A stretch of 64,000 nt of DNA from Haladaptatus litoreus (GTDB taxonomy: Archaea > Halobacteriota > Halobacteria > Halobacteriales > Haladaptataceae), in the NCBI RefSeq assembly GCF_900156425.1, contig NZ_FTNO01000001.1, positions 1,302,001 to 1,366,000 of the forward strand, read 5' to 3'. The notes below the pieces were generated by a model. The model saw only the letters and a program-made list of their open reading frames with translations. It had not been told where the DNA came from and did no database searches. Below are positions 24,612 through 33,572 of this stretch, piece after piece. The first letter of the stretch is position 1. Each line of letters begins with the position of its first letter. The translations under genes and the position numbers were made by a program.

Positions 24612-25453
24612 GGTCGTATTCCTCGTTCCAGCGCGACGAACAGGCCTCCTGCCACGATGTCGGCTGTCGTTCCGGGGTTGATGCCGTTCTCGACCAGCGA
24701 ATCCGAGAACGCATGTAATAGTTCCGGTTCACCCTTTCTAACCTCTTGCAGTGCTTCCTGTGCTCTTACGCGGACACTTTCCGCCGTTTTCTTTCCGTGC
24801 TTTTTCGCAACGAGGGTGTCCGGTTCGTGCGCGAGGAGTTCGAGATACACTCGCGCGCCGCGACCCGAAAGCGACCCGTCGAGTTCCGCGATTCGCTCGC
24901 CCGCTTCGAAGGTTCGTTCGAATCCACTCGTCCACTCGTGGGCGATACCGTCCTCGTTCGCACCGAGTTCCATCACGTCGTACCACGTGAGTCCCGCCTC
25001 TCGAATCGCTGGAACCGCGTCGCTCCCCCGCCGCACGTCGAACTCGTCAGCGCCCTCCGGCGGGTCATCCACGAAGACGTTAACGTGGTCGAACGCGCGA
25101 TAGAATCCTACTGCGTCCTCGACGGTGGTTCCCTCGACGACTTCCGACGCAGATTCGGGTGAACATGTTTTCTCTGCCGTCGCTTTCACCAGCGGAACCA
25201 ACAGGCAGAGCGCGCCGAACTGCGTGTTGCCGCCGCTTTGCTGACTCATGCCCGCAACCGATTCTTCGAACGCCTCGCCGACCGATGCATCTGCTTCGGC
25301 GGCGCGCAATCCAGCACCGGAACCGACTGCTCCGGTGAGGAAGTGCTCGAATCGTAAGTCAGGAAAATCCCTGTCGCGGTCTACGTTGCCGGGTTTCGGC
25401 GTTCCGGCTACTTCCAGCAGAAGCGCGAGTTGCGCGTGCTCCGCTGGCGTCAT
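24608..25453 (-). CDS. CitG-like triphosphoribosyl-dephospho-CoA synthase homologue
   Basis: The 281-residue helical protein has the family marks TPKPGNVDR near 15-24, FLTGAVG, and a QQSGGNTQFG segment around 80-90. Bacterial CitG makes the citrate lyase prosthetic-group precursor from ATP and dephospho-CoA, but no citrate lyase genes are nearby. The archaeal homologues probably do related ribosyl or nucleotide chemistry in cofactor synthesis. The ATG at 25453 overlaps the upstream dus-like stop by four bases. Confidence 0.82.
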   Translation of the reverse strand: MTPAEHAQLALLLEVAGTPKPGNVDRDRDFPDLRFEHFLTGAVGSGAGLRAAEADASVGEAFEESVAGMSQQSGGNTQFGALCLLVPLVKATAEKTCSPESASEVVEGTTVEDAVGFYRAFDHVNVFVDDPPEGADEFDVRRGSDAVPAIREAGLTWYDVMELGANEDGIAHEWTSGFERTFEAGERIAELDGSLSGRGARVYLELLAHEPDTLVAKKHGKKTAESVRVRAQEALQEVRKGEPELLHAFSDSLVENGINPGTTADIVAGGLFVALERGIRP

Positions 25454-26196
25454 ACGACGACCTCCGCGAACCACTCGTCGGTCGCGCGGCGCACGCGAGA
25501 GAGGATTTCCGGGCGGTCGCTCGGGCGGCCGACGCTCACCGCGTCAGCGCCGTGTTCGAGATATTCGAGCACCGTCGCCTCGTTACGAACGCCGTTGTTC
25601 GCAATGAGAAAGCAATCCGTCGTTTCGGCAATGTCTGCGATTACGTGCTCCGAATCCATCGCATCTACGTGGATGACCGCCGCACCCATATCTGTAACCC
25701 GGCGGCAGAGTTCCGGCAAATCGACGCCGGAAACCTCGGTTCGCAGTTTGACGCCGACGGTCGCACCCGCCTTGTTCGCCACTCGAACCTGCTCGCACAG
25801 TCGGTCTGGATGGTGGAGGAGCGACTGTCCCGCGCCGGTCGCACACATCTCGTCCTGTCGGCAGTGGGCGTTGATTTCGACTATCGCGTCGTGTTTTCGA
25901 CAGACTTCGGCCACCTCTCGAATCGGCGAAAGCGTGGCGGAGCGCACGTTGAATCCCGGTCGAATCGGCGTCTCGGACAGTCTTTCGAGTTGGTCGTCAA
26001 CGAACTCGATTGGGTCGTCCGGCAGGAACTCGGTTCGGTCGCGGGAAACCAGCTTTCGCGCCGCACTCCGCGTTTCTTCGTCCAACGCGATACCGCCCAA
26101 AAACGCCGCGCCAGCGTGTTCCGCGCCAGCCATCGCCCATTCGGCGTCGGATTTACCCGAAAGACTGGCCAGTGCGACACGAGGCGAAAACATCAT
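25450..26196 (-). CDS. tRNA-dihydrouridine synthase-like flavoenzyme
   Basis: A 248-residue TIM-barrel protein of the Dus/dihydroorotate-dehydrogenase-like group. It has [12 protein letters not shown] in the position of the active-site Cys of Dus, VGVKLR, and a [11 protein letters not shown] phosphate-binding end. It is shorter than bacterial Dus (about 320) and lacks the C-terminal helical RNA-binding domain, so tRNA may not be the substrate. It overlaps cofD upstream and the CitG-like gene downstream by four bases each. Confidence 0.78.
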   Translation of the reverse strand: MMFSPRVALASLSGKSDAEWAMAGAEHAGAAFLGGIALDEETRSAARKLVSRDRTEFLPDDPIEFVDDQLERLSETPIRPGFNVRSATLSPIREVAEVCRKHDAIVEINAHCRQDEMCATGAGQSLLHHPDRLCEQVRVANKAGATVGVKLRTEVSGVDLPELCRRVTDMGAAVIHVDAMDSEHVIADIAETTDCFLIANNGVRNEATVLEYLEHGADAVSVGRPSDRPEILSRVRRATDEWFAEVVV

Positions 26197-27203
26197 GCAA
26201 CCTCCATCGCTTTTGCTTCCTCTATTGCTTGTTCCACCGCGCGAGCGACGCGCTCTGCATCCGCCGCGTCGTCCATCTTCGTGTCCGTTCTGACCACCGG
26301 TCGGTCGAGATTCGTGCCATCCTCGTCGTCCAATACGAAGGCGTCTACGAAGGGATACGCTTCGGCCACGCCAGCAGTGTTCGGTTCGTAGCCGACTGCG
26401 TCCATCAATTTCCCCGCTGGCCCGGAGAAAACGCGGTCTTCCACGAACGGCGAAACGGCGACCACGGTCGCCGTTTCGAGTGCCTCCCGAAACTCGTCGA
26501 TTGCCAGCATCGGGCCGATACTCGTCACCGGGTTCGACGGGCCGATGACGACGGGTTCGTCGGTCAGCGCGGAAAGCGCGGCGGATGACGCGGAGGCGTC
26601 ATCCGCGCCGCGGAATTCTACGTCGGTTACCTCGGGTTCGCCGCCACGTGCGACCCAAAACTCCTGAAAGTGCATTTCGCCTTCTGGTGTGTGAATGATG
26701 CTCGCCACCGGGTCGTCGCTCATCGGGACGATGTCCAGCGGCGAACCGAAGGCATCGGCCAAAATCCGGGTCGTTTCGGTGAGACTGTTCCCTTCATCCA
26801 ACAAACCAGTTCGAGTGACGTGAACTGCCCTGTCGCGGTCACCGAGAAGCATGAACTCAGCGACGCCGGAAAATCGCCGCCAACGGGCGATTTTCCGTCC
26901 AGCAGTCTGTTGGCCGTCGGGGAGGTATCGCGGCCCTCCTTCCAATCCCGCCGACTCCGCGAGTCGATGGAGTTCGTCGTGCGTTTCGGTCGTGTCGTCC
27001 GCGATTCCCCACCACGTCTCGCGGTTCAGCACGTCACCCTGCTGGAACAGGACGGTGTCGATATCGGGACAGACGAGCAGGCCACCTAACTCCACGTCGT
27101 CGCCCGTGTTTCCGACGACGGTCGTTTCGGCGGGCGAGAAGACCGAAAACGCGCCGTCTAGAAGTTTTGGGGTGCCAGTTCCCCCGGAAAGAAACGTTGC
27201 CAT
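26193..27203 (-). CDS. cofD: 2-phospho-L-lactate transferase CofD (F420 biosynthesis)
   Basis: The 336-residue enzyme begins with [13 protein letters not shown] and contains VVGNTGDD and [11 protein letters not shown], all typical of CofD. It transfers a lactyl (or related) phosphate from the guanylated donor to Fo, making F420-0. It is first in a four-gene unit with Dus-like, CitG-like and DUF447 genes, each overlapping by four bases. Two perfect hairpins lie within the coding sequence (26581-26606 and 26867-26897). No cofE, cofC or cofGH is present. Confidence 0.94.
   Translation of the reverse strand: MATFLSGGTGTPKLLDGAFSVFSPAETTVVGNTGDDVELGGLLVCPDIDTVLFQQGDVLNRETWWGIADDTTETHDELHRLAESAGLEGGPRYLPDGQQTAGRKIARWRRFSGVAEFMLLGDRDRAVHVTRTGLLDEGNSLTETTRILADAFGSPLDIVPMSDDPVASIIHTPEGEMHFQEFWVARGGEPEVTDVEFRGADDASASSAALSALTDEPVVIGPSNPVTSIGPMLAIDEFREALETATVVAVSPFVEDRVFSGPAGKLMDAVGYEPNTAGVAEAYPFVDAFVLDDEDGTNLDRPVVRTDTKMDDAADAERVARAVEQAIEEAKAMEVA
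26581..26606. repeat. Perfect 11-bp hairpin inside cofD
   Basis: GCGGATGACGC-GGAG-GCGTCATCCGC. The region encodes the linker [10 protein letters not shown], which precedes the conserved GPSNP motif and is likely variable among CofD proteins. Confidence 0.7.
26867..26897. repeat. Perfect 12-bp hairpin inside cofD
   Basis: CGGAAAATCGCC, seven-base loop, GGCGATTTTCCG. It encodes [11 protein letters not shown] on the minus strand, which appears to be a conserved CofD segment, so the symmetry arises from codon choice rather than inserted residues. Confidence 0.7.
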
Positions 27204-27323
27204 GGTGGAACTGTTGTGATTCGTGCGGTTAAGTTTTCGTCGCTTGTGGAAATTTTCTGTTCGACTCTCGTACCGTAATTTCGTCCTTCGGTTTTTATAG
27301 GATGACGAACCAACCTGTATTCA

Positions 27324-28547
27324 ATGAAGACGATTAAGGACAGCGTCCACGACCACATCGACGTGGTGGGAGTGGCGCGTGACCTGTTGGACACGCCCGC
27401 AGTCCAGCGACTTCGGCATATCACGCAACTCGGCACCGCTCGTCTCGTCTACCCCTCGGCGAATCACACCCGATTCGAACACAGCCTCGGCGTCTACCAT
27501 CTCGCCTGCGAAGCCCTCACGAATCTCGGTATCGAGGGAACACAGGCCGAGCGAGTCCGCGCCGCGGCCCTCCTCCACGATATCGGACACTCCCCGTACA
27601 GCCACACTATCGAAGAACTCATTCACCGGCACACGGGCAAATACCACGACGACGTTCACGACCTTATCTCCGAATCGGAAGTCGGCGACGTGCTTCGCGA
27701 ACACGATTTAGATCCGGACACCATCGCCGGACTCATCGCGGGAGCGGGCGAACTCGGACAGGTCGTCTCCGGCGAACTCGACGTGGACAGGATGGACTAT
27801 TTGGTTCGTGATGCCCACCACACGGGGGTTCCCTACGGAACCATCGACCACGAGCGACTCACCCGCGAACTGACGTTTCTCGACGGCGAACTCGTTCTCG
27901 CGGAGGGGAACGTCCAGACCGCGGAAAGCCTGCTCGTCGCGCGCGCGCTGATGAATCCGACGGTGTACAACCACCACGTCACGCGAATCAGTAAGGCGAT
28001 GCTCCAGCGGGCGAGCGAGCGACTGCTCTCCGAACCGGACATCGACGCCGAGCAGTTGCGCCGAATGGACGACCACGATTTGCTCGTCGCGCTCAGGACA
28101 ACACCGGAAACCGCCGAATCCGCTCGCCGACTCTCCCACCGCGACCTGTACAAGCGCGCCGTTTGGGCGGAGATGCAGGACGTTCCGGACGAAATAATCG
28201 ACGCCGACCACGAAACCATCCGTGAATACGAATCGGACATCGCAGAGAGTGCGGGTGTCGATTCCGAATCCGTTATCCTCGACGTTCTCAGTCGGCCACG
28301 AATGACGGAATCCTCGTCGCGCGTTGTCGTCAACGGTGACGTGCGCGCACTGGGAGAACAGTCCACGCTCGTCCGGGCGCTCCAGCAAGTTCAGCGCGAC
28401 CAGTGGCGACTGGGCGTGTACGCACCAGCGGAGAAAACCGAGGACATCGGACTCGCAACCGAGCGCGTCCTCGGATTGGACACCGACGGAACGCTGGTCA
28501 GCGACGTTCGAACCGGCGTGAGAACGACGCTGGACGATTTCGAATGA
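27324..28547 (+). CDS. HD-domain (dGTPase/SAMHD1-like) hydrolase
   Basis: The 407-residue product has the HD core: RFEHSLGVYHL (first His), LLHDIGHSPYSH (HD pair) and ELDVDRMDYL (last Asp). This arrangement is shared with dNTP triphosphohydrolases and SAMHD1. The DRMDYL.RD segment is typical of the group. It may hydrolyse dNTPs or related nucleotides, but specificity is not readable. It is divergent from cofD, with 120 bases between the starts. Confidence 0.9.
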   Translation: MKTIKDSVHDHIDVVGVARDLLDTPAVQRLRHITQLGTARLVYPSANHTRFEHSLGVYHLACEALTNLGIEGTQAERVRAAALLHDIGHSPYSHTIEELIHRHTGKYHDDVHDLISESEVGDVLREHDLDPDTIAGLIAGAGELGQVVSGELDVDRMDYLVRDAHHTGVPYGTIDHERLTRELTFLDGELVLAEGNVQTAESLLVARALMNPTVYNHHVTRISKAMLQRASERLLSEPDIDAEQLRRMDDHDLLVALRTTPETAESARRLSHRDLYKRAVWAEMQDVPDEIIDADHETIREYESDIAESAGVDSESVILDVLSRPRMTESSSRVVVNGDVRALGEQSTLVRALQQVQRDQWRLGVYAPAEKTEDIGLATERVLGLDTDGTLVSDVRTGVRTTLDDFE

Positions 28548-28686
28548 TGTGAAACTGAGAAAATCGAAGCACGACTGCGATTTTGCTGGGTAGGTTGGGC
28601 ACCAAAGTGCTATTTGGACTACTGTGAACCGTGTCCTCGTCCATTCTAAAACACCCGCTCTGTCCCATACATAATTTAAAAGTCTA

Positions 28687-28701
28687 AATTATACAATAAT
28701 T
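28687..28701. promoter_or_regulatory. AT-rich palindrome upstream of the aldehyde dehydrogenase gene
   Basis: AATTAT-ACA-ATAATT lies 30-44 bases before the ATG at 28731, overlapping the expected TATA/BRE region. It may bind a dimeric regulator or simply form the AT-rich core promoter. Confidence 0.4.
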
Positions 28702-28730
28702 ATAAGTTATCATGGGTGATATGATACTGT

Positions 28731-30245
28731 ATGACACTCGCGGAATCAGCGCGGAAAACGGAACAGCACCGTCTCTCGAACCTCGGCATCACGCCGGACG
28801 GCGGCTGGAACGCGATGTACATCGACGGCACGTGGCGTGCTGTGGGCGACCGCGACACCTGCCCCATCCTCGACCCGACGACTCGTGACGCTGTGGGTGC
28901 CGTCCCCGCCGCGACGACGGCCGATGTAGACGATGCCTACCAGCATGCTGTAGACGCCCAACGCGAATGGGCTGAACGGACGCCGGAAGAGCGTGCCGAG
29001 GTCGTCGCTACTGCTCGGAGGTTACTCGACGACTATGCAGACGACCTCGTTCGCCTCTTCGCCATCGAATGTGGCGGCGTGCGTTTCAAAGCCGAACTCG
29101 AAACCGACCTGACCCGCGGAACGATGGAGGTCGCGGAATCTCTCGCGTCCGATTACGAAACGACCGAACACGATTCGGTCATCCCCGGAAAGAAGAATCT
29201 CGTCGAGCAGGTGCCGACAGGCGTCATCGGCGTCATCTCGCCGTGGAACTTCCCGCTGTACCTCTCCATGCGAGTCGTCGCCCCGGCAATCGCGTTGGGG
29301 AACTCGGTGGTTCTCAAACCCTCGACGGAGACCTCCATCACGGGAGGTCTCGCGCTGGCGAAACTGTTCGACGAGGCAGGACTGCCGGACGGCGTGTTGA
29401 ACGTCGTCACTGGGACGGGTTCGGAGGTCGGAACTGCCGTCGCTTCTCATCCCACCCCGTCGGTCATCTCGTTCACCGGTTCCACCGAAGTCGGACGCGA
29501 AGTCGGCGCGGCGGCGGCCCGACAGTTGTCGGCGCCGTCGCTCGAACTCGGCGGGAACAACGTCCACATCGTGACTCCAGAGGCCGACCTCGACCGGGCA
29601 GTCGATGGCGGCGTCTTCGGGTCGTTCACGCATCAAGGACAGGAGTGTATCTCCATCAATCGCCACGTCGTCCACGAATCGGTGTACGATGAATACGTCA
29701 CCAGACTCGCGTCCCGCGCGGAGTCGCTACCCATGGGCGACCCCATGGAAGACGGCATTATCGTCGGCCCAGTGATGAACGAAAAACAGCGTGACTCGAT
29801 GGTCGCGCTCGTTGACGAATCGGTCGCACAGGGGGCGGTTGTCGAAACCGGCGGTAGCCACGACGGGTGGTTCGTCGAACCGACCGTTCTCTCGAACGTG
29901 ACGAACGAGATGCCAATCGCGGTGGACGAACATTTCGGTCCCATCGCACCGGTCATCCCCTACGAAACCGACGAGGAGGCCATCGAAATCGCCAACGCGA
30001 CCGAATACGGCCTCTCGGGGTCGATTCACTCAACCGACATCGACCACGCGATGGAACTCGCGAACGACATTAACACCGGCATGGTTCACATCAACGACCA
30101 GACGCTGAACGACGAACCGCACATTCCCTTCGGCGGCGTCAATGGCTCCGGAATCGGTCGGTACAACGGCGAATGGATTATGGACGAACTCACCGAGACG
30201 AGGTGGATTTCGGTTCAGGAAGACCCCCGAGCGTACCCCTACTGA
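28731..30245 (+). CDS. NAD(P)-dependent aldehyde dehydrogenase, aryl-aldehyde type
   Basis: The 504-residue enzyme has the ALDH landmarks: SPWNFPLYL, FTGSTEVG nucleotide-binding loop, LELGGNN with the general-base Glu, and HQGQECISINR with the catalytic Cys. ELGGNN instead of ELGGKN resembles benzaldehyde and vanillin dehydrogenases, suggesting an aromatic or similar aldehyde substrate; this is weak evidence. An amidohydrolase gene follows after 74 bases. Divergence and palindrome upstream suggest individual regulation. Confidence 0.92.
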   Translation: MTLAESARKTEQHRLSNLGITPDGGWNAMYIDGTWRAVGDRDTCPILDPTTRDAVGAVPAATTADVDDAYQHAVDAQREWAERTPEERAEVVATARRLLDDYADDLVRLFAIECGGVRFKAELETDLTRGTMEVAESLASDYETTEHDSVIPGKKNLVEQVPTGVIGVISPWNFPLYLSMRVVAPAIALGNSVVLKPSTETSITGGLALAKLFDEAGLPDGVLNVVTGTGSEVGTAVASHPTPSVISFTGSTEVGREVGAAAARQLSAPSLELGGNNVHIVTPEADLDRAVDGGVFGSFTHQGQECISINRHVVHESVYDEYVTRLASRAESLPMGDPMEDGIIVGPVMNEKQRDSMVALVDESVAQGAVVETGGSHDGWFVEPTVLSNVTNEMPIAVDEHFGPIAPVIPYETDEEAIEIANATEYGLSGSIHSTDIDHAMELANDINTGMVHINDQTLNDEPHIPFGGVNGSGIGRYNGEWIMDELTETRWISVQEDPRAYPY

Positions 30246-30319
30246 TTTTCCTCTCATTCGTTTCCGACGAAGGAGAGATAGGGCTAAGAAGCTGGATTGA
30301 CGACAGACGAACAAGGGAT

Positions 30320-31333
30320 ATGTTAGTCGAAGGCACGATACTTCGCGGCCCGAACTTCGAATCGGTCGAGGGTCGCGTGGTCGTCGAAGACGGCACGATT
30401 ACAGCTATCGAGGAGGAATCCGTTTCGTCGTCGGACATCATTCTCCCCGCGTTCGTCAACGCGCACACGCACATCGGCGACTCGATTGCGAAGGAGGCTG
30501 GCGGCGGGTTGTCGCTCGAAGAACTCGTCGCACCGCCCGATGGTCTTAAACACCGACTACTCCGACAAACCGCTCGAAGCGAGAAAGTCGAGGCGATGCG
30601 GCGGTCGGTGCAGTTCATGCAATCGACGGGGACCGCCTCGTTCCTCGAATTTCGGGAGGGTGGCGTCGAAGGCGTGTTCGCGCTTCGGGAGGCCGCCGAA
30701 GGGTTGGACATCGACCCGATTATCCTCGGCCGGGAGACAATCGAGGCGATGGAGGCGGCGGACGGATTCGGCGCGAGTGGTGCAAACGACGACAGCTTTG
30801 GCGAGGAGCGCCGCGCGACGAAGAAAGCAGAAAAACTGTTCGGCATCCACGCGGGCGAGGCCGACCCGAGCGACATCAACCCGGCGCTCGACCTGTCGCC
30901 GGAGTTCCTCGTTCACGTCGTCCATCCGGAGCCGATTCACCTCGACAGAATCGAGGACAACGGGATTCCAATCGTGGTCTGTCCGCGCTCGAATCTGGTG
31001 ACCGGCGTCGGACTGCCGCCGATTCGGAAACTACTGGACAGGACGACGGTTGCGCTCGGGACGGACAACGTGATGTTGAACAGTCCGTCGATGTTTCGGG
31101 AGATGGAGTTCACCGCGAAACTGACTGACCTTTCGGCCAGAGAGGTGCTTCGCATGGCGACTCAGAACGGAGCGCGAATCGCGGGGCTGAACTGCGGCGT
31201 CATCGAATCGGGACGCGACGGAAAACTGCTCGTTCTGGACGGCGACTCGGACAATCTCACCGGCAATCGGGACGTGATTCGGTCGGTCGTTCGCCGAGCA
31301 GGCGCAAGCGACGTGAAAGACGTGCTGTTGTAG
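30320..31333 (+). CDS. Amidohydrolase-superfamily metal-dependent hydrolase
   Basis: The 338-residue product has an N-terminal beta-sandwich strand set, then the metal motif AHTHIGDS, GIHAGE, HVVHPE and ALGTDNVM with the last Asp ligand, as in cytosine deaminase/TrzN-like enzymes. The ATG at 30320 gives the usual LVEGTILRGP start. It is shorter than chlorohydrolase-type members (about 430), typical of an archaeal subgroup. The substrate is probably an amidine or aminopurine-like compound; not determined. Confidence 0.85.
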   Translation: MLVEGTILRGPNFESVEGRVVVEDGTITAIEEESVSSSDIILPAFVNAHTHIGDSIAKEAGGGLSLEELVAPPDGLKHRLLRQTARSEKVEAMRRSVQFMQSTGTASFLEFREGGVEGVFALREAAEGLDIDPIILGRETIEAMEAADGFGASGANDDSFGEERRATKKAEKLFGIHAGEADPSDINPALDLSPEFLVHVVHPEPIHLDRIEDNGIPIVVCPRSNLVTGVGLPPIRKLLDRTTVALGTDNVMLNSPSMFREMEFTAKLTDLSAREVLRMATQNGARIAGLNCGVIESGRDGKLLVLDGDSDNLTGNRDVIRSVVRRAGASDVKDVLL

Positions 31334-31419
31334 AACGGTTTGCCGTACTGTTTCGATTCGAAGGTTCACCCACCAAACAAGTTAAGACACCCCACACCGT
31401 GCCATTCGGTAACGTTCCT

Positions 31420-31905
31420 ATGTACGACCGAATTCTCGTGCCGACGGACGGTTCGGCGGAAACGAAGCAGGTAGTTGCACACGCCGCCAAACTAGCCGAG
31501 GCGCATGGGGCAGAACTGCACGCGATTTACGTCGTCAACTCCGCGACGTTCGCCAGCCTACCGATGGAAACCTCGTGGGAAGGCGTCACCGACATGTTGC
31601 AGGATGAAGGTGAATCGGCACTCGAAGACGTGCAGAAAGTCGCAAGCCGATACGACGTGTCGCTGACGACGCACCTCGTGGAGGGAGCACCGAACAAGGA
31701 AATCGTCCGATACGCAGAACAGGAAGGCTTCGACCTCATCGTCATGGGAACCCACGGACGCGGCGGCATCGACCGCCTCCTACTCGGCAGTGTCGCCGAA
31801 CGCGTCGTCCGCGCTTCGACCGTTCCCGTTCTCACCGTGCGGGTCGAAAAGGACGAGGTGACGCCGAAAGCCGAGGCAACCGAGAAAGCGAAAGGGAGTA
31901 GCTAA
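31420..31905 (+). CDS. Universal stress protein (UspA family)
   Basis: A 161-residue UspA-fold protein with MYDRILVPTDGSAET at the start and GTHGRGGIDRLLLGSVAERVV near 115-135, the ATP-binding G-2x-G-9x-G(S/T) signature. The charged tail after residue 140 extends the fold. The ATG at 31420 is used. It converges with birA with no gap. Stress role is inferred from family. Confidence 0.93.
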   Translation: MYDRILVPTDGSAETKQVVAHAAKLAEAHGAELHAIYVVNSATFASLPMETSWEGVTDMLQDEGESALEDVQKVASRYDVSLTTHLVEGAPNKEIVRYAEQEGFDLIVMGTHGRGGIDRLLLGSVAERVVRASTVPVLTVRVEKDEVTPKAEATEKAKGSS

Positions 31906-32823
31906 TCACACTGGCCGCAGGTGTTCGCAGTCACCCGCGTGAACTCGTGCTTCCCCGTCGTCGGTGTCCACGACCAGCACGCCGGGTGATTCGATGTCGA
32001 TTGCTTCCCCGACTACGTCTTCGGTTCTCGTTTCGACGCGGACTCGCTGACCGAGCGTTGCGGAATGTTCGCGCCACGCTGGCAGTATTGTCTCGGGGTC
32101 GGTTCGTAGTTCGTCGAACTCCTCCAGCAATCGCTGGGTGAAGGCCCTGCGATTGACGGTTCCTGCCTGTTCCTGCACGCTCGTCGCGCCCTCTGGTAAA
32201 TCTTCTCCAGCGATGTTGACGTTGATTCCGATGCCGACGATGACCCACGAGACGCGGTTTGCCTCGCCTTCCATCTCGGTAAGGATGCCACAGAGCTTTT
32301 GGCCATCTACGAGAACGTCGTTCGGCCATTTGATGTTCGCCGGAACGCCCGCCTCTCGCGCCGCGCGCGTCACGGCAACTGCGGCGGCAAGCGTCAGCAG
32401 CGGCGCGTGGGACGGCGGAATTTCGGGTCGGAGGACGAGACTCGACCAAACACCGCCGGACGGGCCGACCCACTTCCGTTTGAGTCGGCCTCTGCCACCG
32501 ACCTGCTCGTCGGCCAGCACGACCACGCTTGCTGCACCCTCCGCGGCCAGTTCGCGCGCTCGGTCGTTCGTGCTTCCGATGGAGTCGTGATATTCGATTT
32601 CGAACGGGGCGTCCAGTCCGTACTCGACTGCCGGGCCAAACTCCGGAATTTCACCCAGTCGATAGCCGTCGCCGGTACTTTCGATTTCGAACCCCGACTC
32701 GCGCAGTGCTTCGACGTGCTTCCAGACTGCATTCCGGGAGACGGAGAGGGTCTCCGCGAGTTCCGGGCCGGACATCGGGCCGTCGGCGAGGGCGTCCAAA
32801 ACGCCCCGGCGCGTGTCGTTCAT
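31906..32823 (-). CDS. birA: Biotin-protein ligase BirA with HTH domain
   Basis: The 305-residue protein is the two-domain form: an N-terminal winged helix (LAETLSVSRNAVWKHVEAL, about 18-36) and a ligase domain with GGRGRLKRKW, KWPNDVLVDGQK and a C-terminal SH3-like domain. It activates biotin as biotinyl-AMP and attaches it to carrier proteins. The HTH can make it a biotin-responsive repressor as in bacteria. The client is likely the biotin carboxylase-carrier fusion at 34532-36319, two genes upstream on the same strand. ATG at 32823 chosen; the longer frame adds Ser/Arg-rich residues. Confidence 0.94.
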   Translation of the reverse strand: MNDTRRGVLDALADGPMSGPELAETLSVSRNAVWKHVEALRESGFEIESTGDGYRLGEIPEFGPAVEYGLDAPFEIEYHDSIGSTNDRARELAAEGAASVVVLADEQVGGRGRLKRKWVGPSGGVWSSLVLRPEIPPSHAPLLTLAAAVAVTRAAREAGVPANIKWPNDVLVDGQKLCGILTEMEGEANRVSWVIVGIGINVNIAGEDLPEGATSVQEQAGTVNRRAFTQRLLEEFDELRTDPETILPAWREHSATLGQRVRVETRTEDVVGEAIDIESPGVLVVDTDDGEARVHAGDCEHLRPV

Positions 32824-32878
32824 ACGAGTAGGTAGGACGAGTTTCAACAAGAATGGTTTCGTTTGCGAGCGGTTCGAA

Positions 32879-33472
32879 TTACCCGAGCGATTCCGTCGGC
32901 CGTGGACAGTCGTAGGTTTCCCGGAGCGTGTCCGCGAACTGTCCGCCTTTTTCGAGCGCGATGGTGACGATGACGAAGGTTTCGCTTTCAGGTCGGAGAA
33001 CGAACACCTCTCGGGGGTCGTCACCTTCCTGTTCGTTCACTTTGTCCACCAGCGGGTCGAGCGGACGTGAACCATCGCGGAAGCTTTCAAACATCCCGCT
33101 TGCGTCGTCTTCGGCGAACACGTAGAGAACGCCGTTGACCTCGTTGTCGGTGTTACGAGTCACCTGACTGTTCATCGAATCACCCGTCAGCTGTGCGTTC
33201 TGCCACGCTTGCTGTGCCGCTTCGAAGACCGGGTCGATGTGATCAACGAACGTGTATAGCGTTGGCTGTCGAACCGTCAACGACCGAACCGACGGTTCGG
33301 TCGTTGTCCAGTCGAGGTCGGCGTCGATGCAATAGCCGGGATGGAGGTCGGAGATTGGCCCGTCGTGGCCACCGGTTGCGGTGACGATTTGCTCGTGCGT
33401 TTCTCGGTTGAGTAGGCGCAGTTCGCCATCGTTGGATACTGCCAGCACGCGGTAACTCCCGCCATTTTCCAT
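32879..33472 (-). CDS. DUF6663-like haloarchaeal protein
   Basis: A 197-residue protein of unknown function resembling the haloarchaeal DUF6663 group: a beta-rich N-terminal half (SYRVLAVSNDGELRLL) and a C-terminal half with MNSQVTRNTDNEVNGVLYVFA and REVFVLRPESETFVIV. It lies between birA and the methyltransferase on the same strand. The coding sequence contains a 29-bp odd palindrome at 33278-33306. Confidence 0.75.
   Translation of the reverse strand: MENGGSYRVLAVSNDGELRLLNRETHEQIVTATGGHDGPISDLHPGYCIDADLDWTTTEPSVRSLTVRQPTLYTFVDHIDPVFEAAQQAWQNAQLTGDSMNSQVTRNTDNEVNGVLYVFAEDDASGMFESFRDGSRPLDPLVDKVNEQEGDDPREVFVLRPESETFVIVTIALEKGGQFADTLRETYDCPRPTESLG
33278..33306. repeat. 29-bp perfect odd palindrome inside the DUF6663-like gene
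   Basis: CAACGACCGAACCG, central A, CGGTTCGGTCGTTG: 14-base arms with a single central base. It encodes part of TTTEPSVRSLTV. A second palindrome of exactly this geometry is at 46382-46410. Confidence 0.8.
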
Positions 33473-33572
33473 GGTTCGTGTAGGAATCGAATTCGAAAAA
33501 AGCCCGCGAATCGCCGACGTGCCATTCGAGTGGTACCCGCTGACCGCAAGTCATGCCGCTACAACCGAGAAC

